DNA of 64,000 nt from Nitratireductor sp. (GCA_020637805.1 JACKJU010000007.1:124001-188000); one strand, 5' to 3'; counted from the first letter of the stretch, positions 47,720 through 56,507 are shown. Numbers and translations are program-made. Notes: generated by a model from the sequence alone, not told the origin.

Positions 47720-48166
47720 TCAATTTACAAATACCGTTTCGGAGCGGAAGCCAAGCCGCCGGCCGGATGCGCTGGGCTCCCAGCGGCAGCGCGGGAACCG
47801 GTAGCATTCAAGCGTTCCGCCGTGGAACGCGTCGCGCCCGTTGCTGCAGCCACCGCGGAACAGGCGGTAGGTCTCGTCGCCGGTGCGCACGCCACCGCTG
47901 CAGCGAATGCCGTCAACACTTGCCGTATAGCTGCCGCCACGGATGCGGACACGGGTATCGCCGTCGAGATAGAAGGTCACGCGATCGGGAAGATAGCCAC
48001 CGCCGCCATAGCCGGGTCCGATGTTCTTCGGCCCGACATTGCGCGGGCCGACGTTGTAGGATTGTTGCGCGCTTGCGACGACGGACGTTACGGCAAGCAA
48101 CAGCGTGGCGCCGAGTGTGACTGCCATTCCGGCCGGGTTGATGGATTTCTTGTTGGACGTTTTCAT
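47720..48166 (-). CDS. Exported cysteine-containing protein sharing the NVGPRN repeat
   Basis: 148 residues, signal peptide to about residue 34 (AVTSVVASA). The mature N-terminus is SYNVGPRNVGPKNIGPGYGG, three tandem N-V/I-G-P units shared with the neighbouring BA14K-like protein. The remainder, with four or five cysteines (GIRCSGG, RGGCSNG, LECYRFPRCRW), differs. GGAGGA precedes ATG 48166. The pair is 20 bp apart and likely co-transcribed. Function unknown. Confidence 0.72.
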   Translation of the reverse strand: MKTSNKKSINPAGMAVTLGATLLLAVTSVVASAQQSYNVGPRNVGPKNIGPGYGGGGYLPDRVTFYLDGDTRVRIRGGSYTASVDGIRCSGGVRTGDETYRLFRGGCSNGRDAFHGGTLECYRFPRCRWEPSASGRRLGFRSETVFVN

Positions 48167-48343
48167 CTTGATCCTCCATTTACGGCCCCACGGCGAAAAT
48201 GGAGGAATATCCGGTTGCGATAAATCGGGTGATCACCCCAATTTACTTTGCCGGCCTCCAACCACATAATTCGTCTGGCAGGGCACGGGCCAGGCATTTA
48301 ACGGGGCGCAATCAGGAGCGGCTGCTGATTTCAGGCGCCTGCT

Positions 48344-49075
48344 TCACACGTCGAGAAGGCCAAGCTTCATCGCCTTCACGAGAAGGGCTGCCGTTGAATG
48401 GACTTCAAGCTTCTTCATCAGATTGGTGCGATGGGAATCGACCGTCTTGGGGCTGATTCCAAGCTGCCCGGCTGTTCCGGCGTTGGACATTCCCCTGGCA
48501 AGGCATTGGAGAACCTCGATTTCCCGGGCGGTCAGCTCCGGAGTTCCCGAGCCCGTCTCGCGGGCCAACCCGGCGAAGACCTTCTGCCCGCGTGCAATGG
48601 ACGCAATCGCCTCGCAGATTTCTTCCGGTGGCTGGTTCTTGACGAGAATGCCGTCGATGCCGGCCTCCGTGGCCTGGGTGAAAAGGGCGGGCGAGGGATT
48701 GCCGGTAAGCAGCGCGAAGCGCGTATCGGGCGACCAGCGCCGCGCCTCAAGGAAAGTCTCCAGGCCGTTGGCGCCCGGCATCGACATGTCGAGTACGGCG
48801 AGATCGGGCGAAAGACGCTTGATCAACGAGATGGCGTCGATGCCGTTACCGGCTTGGCCAACTACCGAAAATCCCTCCATGGCCTCGATCGCGTTTCTGA
48901 GGCCGGAAACCGAAAAGGCATGATCGTCTGCAAGGACGATGGTGAAACTGCTGCACTTGGCGTGGGTCCGGTTGGCGGTCAGGGGTCCCTCGGGGCTTTC
49001 CTGGCTGGAACGATCATCTACCTGACCTTGTGCGCGTTTTTGCTCCTGCTGACAAGCCTGTTCGCCGGAGCTCAA
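48344..49075 (-). CDS. NarL/FixJ-type response regulator
   Basis: 243 residues if read from TTG 49075. The receiver domain begins at TIVLADDHAFSVSG; phospho-acceptor Asp is in LAVLDMSMPG, and the conserved Lys in LVKNQPP. The LuxR-type output helix-turn-helix is LTAREIEVLQCLARGMSNAGTAGQLGISPKTVDSHRTNLMKKL. No ATG lies near the receiver start, so about 44 residues of unlike-family N-terminus are added by the TTG start; the true start may be another rare codon. It is divergent from, and overlaps the 5-prime end of, the histidine kinase gene. Confidence 0.85.
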   Translation of the reverse strand: MSSGEQACQQEQKRAQGQVDDRSSQESPEGPLTANRTHAKCSSFTIVLADDHAFSVSGLRNAIEAMEGFSVVGQAGNGIDAISLIKRLSPDLAVLDMSMPGANGLETFLEARRWSPDTRFALLTGNPSPALFTQATEAGIDGILVKNQPPEEICEAIASIARGQKVFAGLARETGSGTPELTAREIEVLQCLARGMSNAGTAGQLGISPKTVDSHRTNLMKKLEVHSTAALLVKAMKLGLLDV

Positions 49076-51175
49076 ACGCCTGCTGCTCCGCTGGCCGGGC
49101 AGTCTGTCCCTGGCCAGGAACTGCTGAAACTGACCGGCCCGTTGCCGACAACCGAAGTCAGTCCGAGGATCGAGTATCTTCTTGACGAAACCGGCAATCT
49201 CGCAATCGGCGATGTGTCTTCACAACCGCTTGCCGTTTCCTTCCGGCCGATAGCCACTGCAACGCCGGATTTCGGCTACACCAGGTCGGCGGTATGGTTG
49301 CGTCTGCGCCTGCTGAACACAACGACGGATACATCTGACTGGCGATTGATGTTTCGCGAGAACTTCATGCAGCATTTTGCCGCCTGGAAGGTTTCGGCAG
49401 ATGGCGGGCAATCGGTCCCGCTTCTTTTGATTGACCAGGACGAGCGATCGGATTTTGCATCGCGGCCCGTTCAGTTCCCCGAACTTGTAGTGCCACTGCC
49501 GCTCGACCCCGGAGAGAGCGGCTACCTCTATGTACGATACCGGTCGGGCGGCTCTTCGGAACTGAGTTTCAGCGTCGAGAGCGCGGCCAGCTTCGCGACA
49601 ACGGCAGCGCGCCGAACAGCCAAGAACTTCATCTACTACGGCATGGTGCTGCTGTTGTGTGTAATATCCACGCTGGCCTTCGCGATCACGCGCCAGGTGC
49701 CCTTCATTGCCTACACGCTCTATTCGGGAAGTGCGCTGATGTTCATCGTCCACGCAGACGGGAACGGATTCGCCTATCTGTGGCCAAACGAGCCGGTTTT
49801 CAACGCTTTCGCCTCTATCCTGTTCGGCGCTGTGCTTGGAATATCCTGCGCCAATTTTGCCCGCGTGTTCCTTGAAACGCGTATCTATCATCCGGTGATG
49901 GACAAGCTTCTGCTTGGCATCATTGTCATCATCCTTGCTTCGCTTCTTTCTTCCTTCGTTGTCGATCACATGCTGATCAAGAAATACCTGATCCTGATGG
50001 TACTGGGTGCGATCCTGCTGGCAACGCTGTCCGGCGTGGTTGCAGCCTTTCACCGCTTCAAGAAGGTTCGGTTCTATGTGCTTGCCTGGACTGGTGTACT
50101 GATCTCTGCCGGCATCCTGTCTTCGCGCCACTGGCTTGGTGTGCAGATCTCGGAGGAAACACAGTTCGATTCCATGCGGATTGCCATCGTTGTCGATGCA
50201 ACCATGATGGGCCTCGCCATCTGGGACAGCCTCAACCAGATACGGCGCGACCGGCACCTTGCGCTCAAGTCGAGTCTCGTGAATGCCGAGCGAAACCTGA
50301 ACCTCAACAAGCGCCTTCAGGAACTGGAGGAGCGTTACCAGCTTGCCCTCGAACTGTCGGACCGCACCAGCCGCCGCATGCGAAGCACGATCCACGATCT
50401 GCGCCAGCCGCTGCATGCGCTGCGCCTGAGCGTCAAGGGACTGGGGCCGACAGGCGCGGCGGCTGGGGAGACCGAACAGATCAACCGTACCTTCGACTAC
50501 CTCGAAAACCTCGTCCAGGACCATCTCTCGCCCGCCTCGCGAGAGTGGAATGCCACTGGTGCAGGACGGGACGAAGAGATGTCCGGCGCAACTGGAAACT
50601 CGGGCGTTGCTGCTGCCAACGATGATGATGGCGGTTCCGCAGATGCCGTCGAGGAACTATCCATTTCCGGCATTCTGGAAAGCGTGCACGAAATGTTCCT
50701 GCCGGATGCGCGAGCGAAGGGCCTGGAACTCGACATATCCGTTCGCGAGACCGGACAGGCTGCCGAGCCGCTTGTGCTGATGCGGATCGTCAACAACCTG
50801 GTCGTAAATGCCATCAAGTACACGGACACGGGCCGTATCCTGATCGCGAGCCGGGATCTGGGCGATGCGGTTGAGGTTGAGGTCAGCGATACCGGCTCCG
50901 GCATGAGTGCCGAACAGTTTGCCGAGGCAAAGCGGGAAGGGGTGCGCCTTGCCAATGCCGGCGGCAGGGACGGCCATGGCCTGGGCCTCGCCATCGTTCA
51001 CGAACTTGCTCACCAGCACGGGCTCTCCGTGGCGCTTGATTCGCCGCGCGGCGGAGGCACGGCGATAACGCTGACCATCCCGAAAACGGCTCCCGGAAAG
51101 GCGCGGCAGGCCGGGCGATCGACCGGGAAACCATCTGTCATGTTGCAGCGCGACACGCCGGTCTTGAAGCTGTAA
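48920..51175 (+). CDS. Histidine kinase with 7TMR-DISM sensory module
   Basis: About 751 residues from ATG 48920. Order: signal/anchor helix (LTLCAFLLLLTSLFAGA), extracellular DISM sensor domain (about 60-230), seven membrane helices (about 237-430, beginning FIYYGMVLLLCVIS), coiled coil, HisKA with phospho-acceptor His in IHDLRQPLHAL, then HATPase with N box NLVVNAIKY, DTGSGM and GHGLGLAIV. DISM kinases sense carbohydrates or other small extracellular ligands. Cognate of the divergent response regulator. No good ribosome site fixes the start, so the 5-prime end is uncertain by up to about 50 codons. Confidence 0.88.
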   Translation: MIVCKDDGETAALGVGPVGGQGSLGAFLAGTIIYLTLCAFLLLLTSLFAGAQTPAAPLAGQSVPGQELLKLTGPLPTTEVSPRIEYLLDETGNLAIGDVSSQPLAVSFRPIATATPDFGYTRSAVWLRLRLLNTTTDTSDWRLMFRENFMQHFAAWKVSADGGQSVPLLLIDQDERSDFASRPVQFPELVVPLPLDPGESGYLYVRYRSGGSSELSFSVESAASFATTAARRTAKNFIYYGMVLLLCVISTLAFAITRQVPFIAYTLYSGSALMFIVHADGNGFAYLWPNEPVFNAFASILFGAVLGISCANFARVFLETRIYHPVMDKLLLGIIVIILASLLSSFVVDHMLIKKYLILMVLGAILLATLSGVVAAFHRFKKVRFYVLAWTGVLISAGILSSRHWLGVQISEETQFDSMRIAIVVDATMMGLAIWDSLNQIRRDRHLALKSSLVNAERNLNLNKRLQELEERYQLALELSDRTSRRMRSTIHDLRQPLHALRLSVKGLGPTGAAAGETEQINRTFDYLENLVQDHLSPASREWNATGAGRDEEMSGATGNSGVAAANDDDGGSADAVEELSISGILESVHEMFLPDARAKGLELDISVRETGQAAEPLVLMRIVNNLVVNAIKYTDTGRILIASRDLGDAVEVEVSDTGSGMSAEQFAEAKREGVRLANAGGRDGHGLGLAIVHELAHQHGLSVALDSPRGGGTAITLTIPKTAPGKARQAGRSTGKPSVMLQRDTPVLKL

Positions 51176-51185
51176 ATATTTTACA
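51171..51185. promoter_or_regulatory. TGTAAA-TAT-TTTACA palindrome upstream of aceA
   Basis: Perfect palindrome overlapping the kinase stop codon; related half-sites TTACAA and TGTAAAT recur at 51181-51190, 51213 and 51275-51290 before isocitrate lyase. Possible binding sites for an acetate/fatty-acid-responsive regulator; inferred. Confidence 0.4.
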
Positions 51186-51447
51186 AAATTACAAGTCAAA
51201 AATGACAAAGCCCTTACAATCCAACACGAATTCAGGCCCAATTGGCCCGAATTGGCTGGCAATCCCTGAGAAATTGTAAATGATGTAAATCGAACGCTGC
51301 TTGTGCAATGCGGTAGAGGCGAGGCTGTCTCAAGGCACTGAAACAGGCGGTGAAACATCAACCAGTCTGCCGGAATTGCCTGTCTGAAAACCTTGCGGCT
51401 CAGGCAGTCCCCGGCAGAGACCACTGCGAAACCCAGGGAGAGCAGTC

Positions 51448-53088
51448 ATGAATGCAATGTCCAAATTTGACATTCCCGCCGGTGCCGACCGCACCTATTA
51501 CGAGGAAATCGAGAACGCGCGCGCCTTCATCGCAGGCAAGGGTGAATCCTGGAAGGCGATCGACCCCGAGGCCGTTGCCCGCATGCGCCTGCAGAACCGT
51601 TTCAAGGGCGGTCTCGACATCGCCAAGTACACCGCGTCGATCATGCGCGCCGACATGGCCGCCTATGATGCCGACCCTGCCAACTACACCCAGTCCCTCG
51701 GCTGCTGGCATGGCTTCATCGCCCAGCAGAAGATGATCTCCATCAAGAAGCATTTCGGCACCACCAAGCGCAAATACCTCTACCTTTCCGGCTGGATGGT
51801 CGCCGCGCTGCGTTCCGAGTTCGGCCCGCTGCCGGACCAGTCCATGCACGAGAAGACCTCCGTTCCGGCGCTCATCGAAGAGCTCTACACCTTCCTGCGC
51901 CAGGCAGACGCCCGTGAACTGGGCATGCTGTTCCGCGATCTCGATGCCGCCCGCAATGCAGGCAACAAGGACAAGGAAGCCGAGATCGTCGCCAAGATCG
52001 ACAATTACGAAACCCATGTCGTTCCGATCATCGCCGACATCGATGCAGGTTTCGGCAATGCCGAGGCAACCTACCTGCTCGCCAAGAAGATGATCGAGGC
52101 GGGTGCCTGCGCCCTGCAGATCGAAAACCAGGTTTCCGACGAGAAACAGTGCGGCCACCAGGACGGCAAGGTCACGGTTCCGCATGAGGATTTCATCGCC
52201 AAGATCCGTGCCTGCCGCTACGCCTTCATGGAACTCGGCGTCGAAGACGGCGTCATCGTCACCCGCACCGACTCGCTGGGTGCCGGCCTGACCAAGCAGA
52301 TTGCCTATTCCAAGGAGCCGGGCGACATCGGTGACCAGTACAACGCGTTCCTCGATTGCGAGGAAATCTCGGAAGCGGACCTGCGCCCCTCCGACGTCGT
52401 CATCAAGCGCGACGGCAAGCTCTTGCGTCCGAAACGCCTGCCTTCCAACCTCTACCAGTTCAAGCCGGGAACCGGCGAGGACCGCTGCGTACTCGACTCC
52501 ATCACCTCGCTGCAGAACGGCGCGGACCTGCTTTGGATCGAGACCGAGAAGCCGCATGTCGGCCAGATCGGCGGCATGATGAACCGCATCCGCGAGGTCA
52601 TCCCGAATGCCAAGCTCGTCTACAACAACTCGCCGTCCTTCAACTGGACGCTGAAGTTCCGCGAGCAGGTCTTCGAGGAGATGGAAGCAGAGGGCAAGGA
52701 CGTCTCCGCCTATGAGAAGGCACGCCTGATGAGTGCGGACTACGACGATACCGAGCTTGGCCGCATCGCCGACGAGAAGATCCAGAGCTTCCAGCGCGAC
52801 GGTGCCCGCGACGCAGGCATCTTCCACCACCTCATCACCCTCCCGACCTACCACACGGCTGCGCTTTCGACCGATAACCTGGCGAAACGCTACTTCGGCG
52901 ATGAGGCGATGCTGGGCTATGTCAGGAACGTCCAGCGCGAGGAAATCCGCCAGTCGATCGCCTGCGTCAAGCACCAGAACATGGCCGGCTCCGACATCGG
53001 CGACGATCACAAGGAATACTTCGCCGGCGACGCAGCCCTCAAGGCGGCGGGCGAAGACAACACGATGAACCAGTTCGAGAACGTTTAA
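51448..53088 (+). CDS. aceA: Isocitrate lyase, long form
   Basis: 546 residues, the long eukaryote/alphaproteobacterial-type length. Glyoxylate-shunt enzyme splitting isocitrate into glyoxylate and succinate. Catalytic loop is KQCGH (233-237; the usual second lysine is Gln), with DIDAGFGNAEATYLLAKKMIEAG, SLGCWHGFIAQQKM and YNNSPSFNW. GGGAGAGC precedes the ATG. No malate synthase is adjacent. It would allow growth on acetate or fatty acids, including acetyl-CoA or propionyl-CoA produced by catabolic islands. Confidence 0.96.
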   Translation: MNAMSKFDIPAGADRTYYEEIENARAFIAGKGESWKAIDPEAVARMRLQNRFKGGLDIAKYTASIMRADMAAYDADPANYTQSLGCWHGFIAQQKMISIKKHFGTTKRKYLYLSGWMVAALRSEFGPLPDQSMHEKTSVPALIEELYTFLRQADARELGMLFRDLDAARNAGNKDKEAEIVAKIDNYETHVVPIIADIDAGFGNAEATYLLAKKMIEAGACALQIENQVSDEKQCGHQDGKVTVPHEDFIAKIRACRYAFMELGVEDGVIVTRTDSLGAGLTKQIAYSKEPGDIGDQYNAFLDCEEISEADLRPSDVVIKRDGKLLRPKRLPSNLYQFKPGTGEDRCVLDSITSLQNGADLLWIETEKPHVGQIGGMMNRIREVIPNAKLVYNNSPSFNWTLKFREQVFEEMEAEGKDVSAYEKARLMSADYDDTELGRIADEKIQSFQRDGARDAGIFHHLITLPTYHTAALSTDNLAKRYFGDEAMLGYVRNVQREEIRQSIACVKHQNMAGSDIGDDHKEYFAGDAALKAAGEDNTMNQFENV

Positions 53089-53183
53089 ATCGCACGTAGA
53101 CCGACCCCGGGCTTGTCCCGGGGGAGGGATGCGCAAGATTTAAACCACTCAGAATGCAAATCGAACATCGAGTGAATGAAACC

Positions 53184-53209
53184 AAGGCCGGGAGCGATCC
53201 CGGCCTTTT
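53184..53209 (+). terminator. Terminator downstream of aceA
   Basis: AAGGCCGGGA / TCCCGGCCTT with GCGA loop and TTTT end. A second hairpin, CCCCGGG / CCCGGGG at 53105-53123, lies closer to the stop. Confidence 0.8.
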
Positions 53210-53346
53210 GCTTGTCCATCGCTTCCGATTTGGTTTCGCCGCGTCCGCCATCTTGTCCCGCGCGGGTTCTTGCATGAATCATCTTCTGCGCGAGAAGACG
53301 CATCATGTTGAATTTTCGCGGAATTTCATCTGCAACCTGGACCATT

Positions 53347-53440
53347 CCAGCTTCAGGTGGAAGCGGCTGTTTCCAGCAGACAACGGAACTCCTCAGGGCA
53401 TTTCGATTTCGCCGCGCCCGCCCAAATCGAAATCGTCCTA
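53347..53440 (+). repeat. Dispersed palindromic repeat, copy A
   Basis: TTCAGGTGGAAGCGGCTGTT at the left, then CGATTTCG ... CGAAATCG (53404-53435) and a CCTAG end. Similar to copies B (53748) and C (56030), all on the same strand. Confidence 0.7.
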
Positions 53441-53629
53441 GCTCCCGGCGGCTTCAAGGACCGCCATCGTGGCGGCCAGGCTGCCCTTGATTTCAAGCGA
53501 GCGCTGACCTTCAAGTTCGATTGTGGTCGTGTCGCCGGACGAGCCGTGGCTGACGAGAGTTATCCGGGAAGCGTTGATATAGATCGGCCTCTCGGAGGAC
53601 GTTCTCTGGAATTCGCAAAACCTGGCCAT
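53438..53629 (-). CDS. Small hypothetical protein, 63 residues
   Basis: Strong start context (GGAGG, seven bases before ATG 53629). Sequence MARFCEFQRTSSERPIYINA ... ITLVSHGSSGDTTTIELEGQ ... is a beta-rich domain with an Ile/Val-x-x-Val pattern, ending at a stop within the edge of repeat copy A. It is bracketed by repeat copies A and B. No signal or membrane helix. Not recognised. Confidence 0.6.
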   Translation of the reverse strand: MARFCEFQRTSSERPIYINASRITLVSHGSSGDTTTIELEGQRSLEIKGSLAATMAVLEAAGS

Positions 53630-53747
53630 GTTCAGCCTCCTGTTGATTCGCCCGAACCTACCGGGTTTGGCTGCATTTGATAGCGAAATGCGGCGGACGC
53701 AGCTTTGTCCATGCAAAAGACCACGGCGCAAATGCGCGCCGACAGAT

Positions 53748-53845
53748 CGTTTCACCTTCAGGTGGAAGCGGCCTGTTTCGGCAAACAGTCAATTCCTTCA
53801 TGCAATTCGATCCATCGGATTCCGTCAAAACCGAAACTGCTCTAA
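53748..53845 (+). repeat. Dispersed palindromic repeat, copy B
   Basis: TCACCTTCAGGTGGAAGCGG (hairpin CACCTTCAGGTG) and CGGCAAAC, ending in CCGAAACTGCTCTAA; the inner CGATTTCG stem is degenerate. Confidence 0.65.
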
Positions 53846-53936
53846 CGCAACCTTAAGGTGATTTTGTCAGGCTGGAATGATCGCAACTTGTCCGACGGGA
53901 ATGGGCGCGCGCAGCACGATCAGGGAGACCGCACAC

Positions 53937-54845
53937 ATGCATTTGGTCGAGAGACAGCGGGCAGGTAAGTGCCGTCGCGGTATTGCGTGGCGGTCTGCGC
54001 TTTCACGGATGGGAGCAATCGTGGTGACACTCGCAGCCGGGATGGCGCTTTCGGGCTGCGGGGAAAACTGGACCTGGCACCAGAAGCTGACGGTTACAGT
54101 GGAAACGCCGGAAGGTGAGGTGTCGGGTTCAAGTGTTCAGGAAGTCCGCTGGAAGGATCAGAAGTTCGTTCCCGGCTCGCCGGGCGGCAAGGCGCTCAAC
54201 TGGATGCGCGGCGAGGCCACGGTGGTCGATCTCGGGCAGGGCCGCTACCTGTTCGCGCTTGTCAGCGGGGCGCAGACGCTGGCCCAATATGTGGTTCTGG
54301 ATCCGGCAATGCTGAAAGCGCCAATGACCGAGCGCGGCAACGCGCTGGAACAGGCTGGGCTGAAAGCGGAAGTGCCGCGAAAGTACCTTCCCCTTCTCGT
54401 CACCTTCGATGACATCAACGATCCGGCCAGCGTGAAGCGGGTGGACCCGGACAATCTCGATGCGGCATTCGGCTGTGGTTCTTCTTCTGTTTCACGGGTT
54501 GTTCCGGCTTTGCCGGGCCCTGCAACGGCGCGGCCTGAACGGCCGGCAGCCTCTTCGGCGGCAGAGGCGGGAGTTTCCCGCTCCGTGGCAGGGCAAGCAG
54601 TGCGAAGCGATGTGCCAGCCCGTGAACGGGCGGACGCCCGGACGGGCGTACGGAAGAATGACAATTGCTACTCGCTCAAATCCATCACGCTGGAAATCAC
54701 CAGTGAACCGGTGACAGAAGGCAAGGTGGAGAAACTGCTGGGGTGGCTAAGCCAACATCCGGAGCCATCAGTCATTCCCAAAGTTCAACCGACAGATTTC
54801 TCTTTCGAGGCAAAACTGCGTCACGGCGACTTCATTCGGAGATAG
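53937..54845 (+). CDS. Lipoprotein of unknown function with in-frame repeat insert
   Basis: 302 residues from ATG 53937, chosen for GGGAG upstream. Hydrophobic segment GAIVVTLAAGMALSGCGEN is a lipobox (L-S-G-C), though a basic extension precedes it. Domain about 45-180 has NWTWHQKLTVTVETPEGEV, EVRWKDQKF and FALVSGAQTLAQYVVLDP. An Ala/Arg-rich stretch (about 196-241) corresponds to the repeat homologous to that in uvrB. The C-terminus (CYSLKSITLEITSEPVTEG) looks like a continuation of the globular domain. Overlaps nothing; the lipase-like remnant starts 4 bp later. Confidence 0.75.
   Translation: MHLVERQRAGKCRRGIAWRSALSRMGAIVVTLAAGMALSGCGENWTWHQKLTVTVETPEGEVSGSSVQEVRWKDQKFVPGSPGGKALNWMRGEATVVDLGQGRYLFALVSGAQTLAQYVVLDPAMLKAPMTERGNALEQAGLKAEVPRKYLPLLVTFDDINDPASVKRVDPDNLDAAFGCGSSSVSRVVPALPGPATARPERPAASSAAEAGVSRSVAGQAVRSDVPARERADARTGVRKNDNCYSLKSITLEITSEPVTEGKVEKLLGWLSQHPEPSVIPKVQPTDFSFEAKLRHGDFIRR
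54527..54632 (+). repeat. In-frame repeat insert within the lipoprotein gene
   Basis: Read on the minus strand it aligns block by block with 24226-24323 inside uvrB. In both genes it codes an Ala/Arg/Pro-rich peptide in the coding orientation and keeps the frame. Confidence 0.65.
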
Positions 54846-54848
54846 ACC

Positions 54849-55263
54849 ATGCCGATTTCTAAGGAACTTTTTCTCGCCATCCTGTCAATGGACGCATACA
54901 ACCGGGGTTACGGCGCTTGGATATCCGATGGTCAGGGTCTGCTGGACGGAAATCGTAATGATATCGATGGATTAGGTGAGGCGGGGTCGGCAATCGGAAA
55001 TTCGATTGTGCAAAACGTTCCGTTGCCCGTTGGCTCCCAAACCGCCGGGTTCTACGCGGTGGCCTATACCGTCAATGGCGTGGAAGGCATCGATAACGGC
55101 ACCACAGTGGTTTCCTGCCGGGGGTCATAGAACGTCGCTGAACTCTCCAATCTCGATCAGCTCTCGGCCACTCCTGGCAGCGATGCATGGAACGGGTGCG
55201 GCGTGGCCTTTGCGCAGTAATGCTTGCCTGCGGCGATATCGCGCCGTTTCGGGCTTGCAGGGG
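54849..55263 (+). pseudogene. Broken lipase-like (alpha/beta hydrolase) gene
   Basis: The frame opens as MPISKELFLAILSMDAYNRGYG, then AGFYAVAYTVNG and VVSCRGS-stop at 55130. In related lipase-like proteins this strand reads I-S-Y-R-G-T-D. After the TAG the same frame continues NVAELSNLDQLSATPGSDAW for 30 codons to another stop, and another frame then yields RRYRAVSG, the next expected helix. So it is a 5-prime remnant with a premature stop and a frameshift; the catalytic part is missing. It would be the partner of the adjacent lipoprotein gene. Confidence 0.6.
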
Positions 55264-55343
55264 AGGGGGAAATCGGTCAGCCTCAACACATATATGGTTG
55301 ACGGCCGGGGGAGCCGTGACCCGAGGAGGCAAGAGACGCATAG

Positions 55344-55982
55344 ATGAAATATCCATCCGCCTGTGTTCGTGAGCGTACCGCCGATCTGGTGATCCACGTA
55401 TTGGGAGTTTCCGGTGCGGTGATAGCAGGTGCCCTGCTGATAACTTTTGCCGCCATCTATCTCGACCTTTCGGTCACAATTGCCTGTGCGCTCTATGCGC
55501 TGACCATGCTGTTCTCGTTCACCGCCTCGGCGCTCTACCACATCCACCCGCGCGACGAGTGGCGCAAGTTCATGCGCCGCCTCGACCATGCCGCCATCTA
55601 TGCGCTGATCGCGGGAACCTTCACCCCGCTTCTGGTGCTGATCGGCTCGGTCTGGGCGATTGTCGTACTGGTAGCGGTGTGGGTGCTGGCCGTTCCGGCG
55701 ATGGTGTTCAAGCTGGTGGCGCGCGAGGTCGAGCCGCGCTGGTCGCTCGCTTCCTATCTCGGGCTTGGCTGGCTGGGCACGCTGGCACTGCCGGAATTCG
55801 CCTGGTCGCTGCCTGCTGGCGCTTCTGCCGCCATCATCGCGGGTGGCCTGGTCTATACCGCCGGCACGTTCTTCTATGCCCGCAAGGCGCAGTCCTTCCG
55901 CTATGCCATCTGGCACGGCTTCGTGCTTGCCGGCAGCGGAACCTTCTTTGCCGCGATCTGCATGGCCGCATTTTCCGCCTGA
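55344..55982 (+). CDS. Hemolysin III family (PAQR-like) membrane protein
   Basis: 212 residues, seven predicted helices. Family marks: SALYHIHPRDEWRKFMRRLDHAAIYALIAGTFTPLL (with conserved H and D residues of the putative metal hydrolase site), and FRYAIWHGFVLAGSGTFFAA (second conserved His). Known homologues are named hemolysin III but function is not settled. The ATG at 55344 has only a distant GAGGAGG, so the start is a little uncertain. Confidence 0.9.
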   Translation: MKYPSACVRERTADLVIHVLGVSGAVIAGALLITFAAIYLDLSVTIACALYALTMLFSFTASALYHIHPRDEWRKFMRRLDHAAIYALIAGTFTPLLVLIGSVWAIVVLVAVWVLAVPAMVFKLVAREVEPRWSLASYLGLGWLGTLALPEFAWSLPAGASAAIIAGGLVYTAGTFFYARKAQSFRYAIWHGFVLAGSGTFFAAICMAAFSA

Positions 55983-56029
55983 TCATTTCAAGATCCCGCC
56001 TCCTTGGCCCGGGGAGGGGAGTGCGCTGG

Positions 56030-56117
56030 ATCGCTTTACCTTGAGATGGAAACGGCTTGTTCGGGCAAGCTGTGCATTTCGATTTCGCTGACTCCCCCAA
56101 GACCGAAATCGCTCCAG
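56030..56117 (+). repeat. Dispersed palindromic repeat, copy C
   Basis: TCGCTTTACCTTGAGATGGAAACGG with TCGGGCAAGC and CGATTTCG ... CCGAAATCGCTCCAG; closest to copy A in its inner stem. Confidence 0.65.
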
Positions 56118-56234
56118 GTTTTCGCTGGGTGCGCAGCAAAAGTGCTGGACAATATATTCTGAATTACTTATATAAGAGATCACTTAAGCGGCTGCGCGCC
56201 GCGAAACCGTTTCAACCGCATTCTGGAGACCGGC

Positions 56235-56438
56235 ATGAACATCGACCGTTCCATCTTTCTCTTCGCAGGCTTCATGGTCCTGCTGTCCCTGGCACTCGGC
56301 TATTGGGTCAGCGAATACTGGTTCCTGCTCACCGCCTTTGTCGGGCTGAACCTCATGCAGTCGGCCATCACCGGCTTCTGCCCCGCAGCGCTGATCTTCA
56401 AGAAATTCGGCGTCAAGTCGGGCTGTGCCTTCAACTGA
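56235..56438 (+). CDS. DUF2892 (YgaP-like membrane) protein
   Basis: 67 residues, two hydrophobic helices (about 7-25 and 27-47) and the NLMQSAITGFCPAALIFKKFGVK signature. Members often accompany rhodaneses and sulfide-detoxification genes; none is adjacent here. GGAGA precedes the ATG. Upstream DNA contains an AT-rich near-palindrome TATATTCTGAATTACTTATATA (56154-56174) that could be an operator, and a strong terminator follows. Confidence 0.88.
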   Translation: MNIDRSIFLFAGFMVLLSLALGYWVSEYWFLLTAFVGLNLMQSAITGFCPAALIFKKFGVKSGCAFN

Positions 56439-56458
56439 TAGATCCCGCCAGAAACAGC

Positions 56459-56491
56459 AAAGGCCCGGACATGTTCCGGGCCTTTTTATTT
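56459..56491 (+). terminator. Terminator of DUF2892 gene
   Basis: AAAGGCCCGGA / TCCGGGCCTTTTT with a 5-nt loop. Confidence 0.9.
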
Positions 56492-56507
56492 GTTCGGGAA
56501 AAGGAAA

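Noticed and set aside
51400..53136. A 578-codon minus-strand frame opposite isocitrate lyase, and similar long frames opposite tuf and the ribosomal protein genes
   Set aside because: Caused by strong codon bias in the sense genes; no family match or start context.
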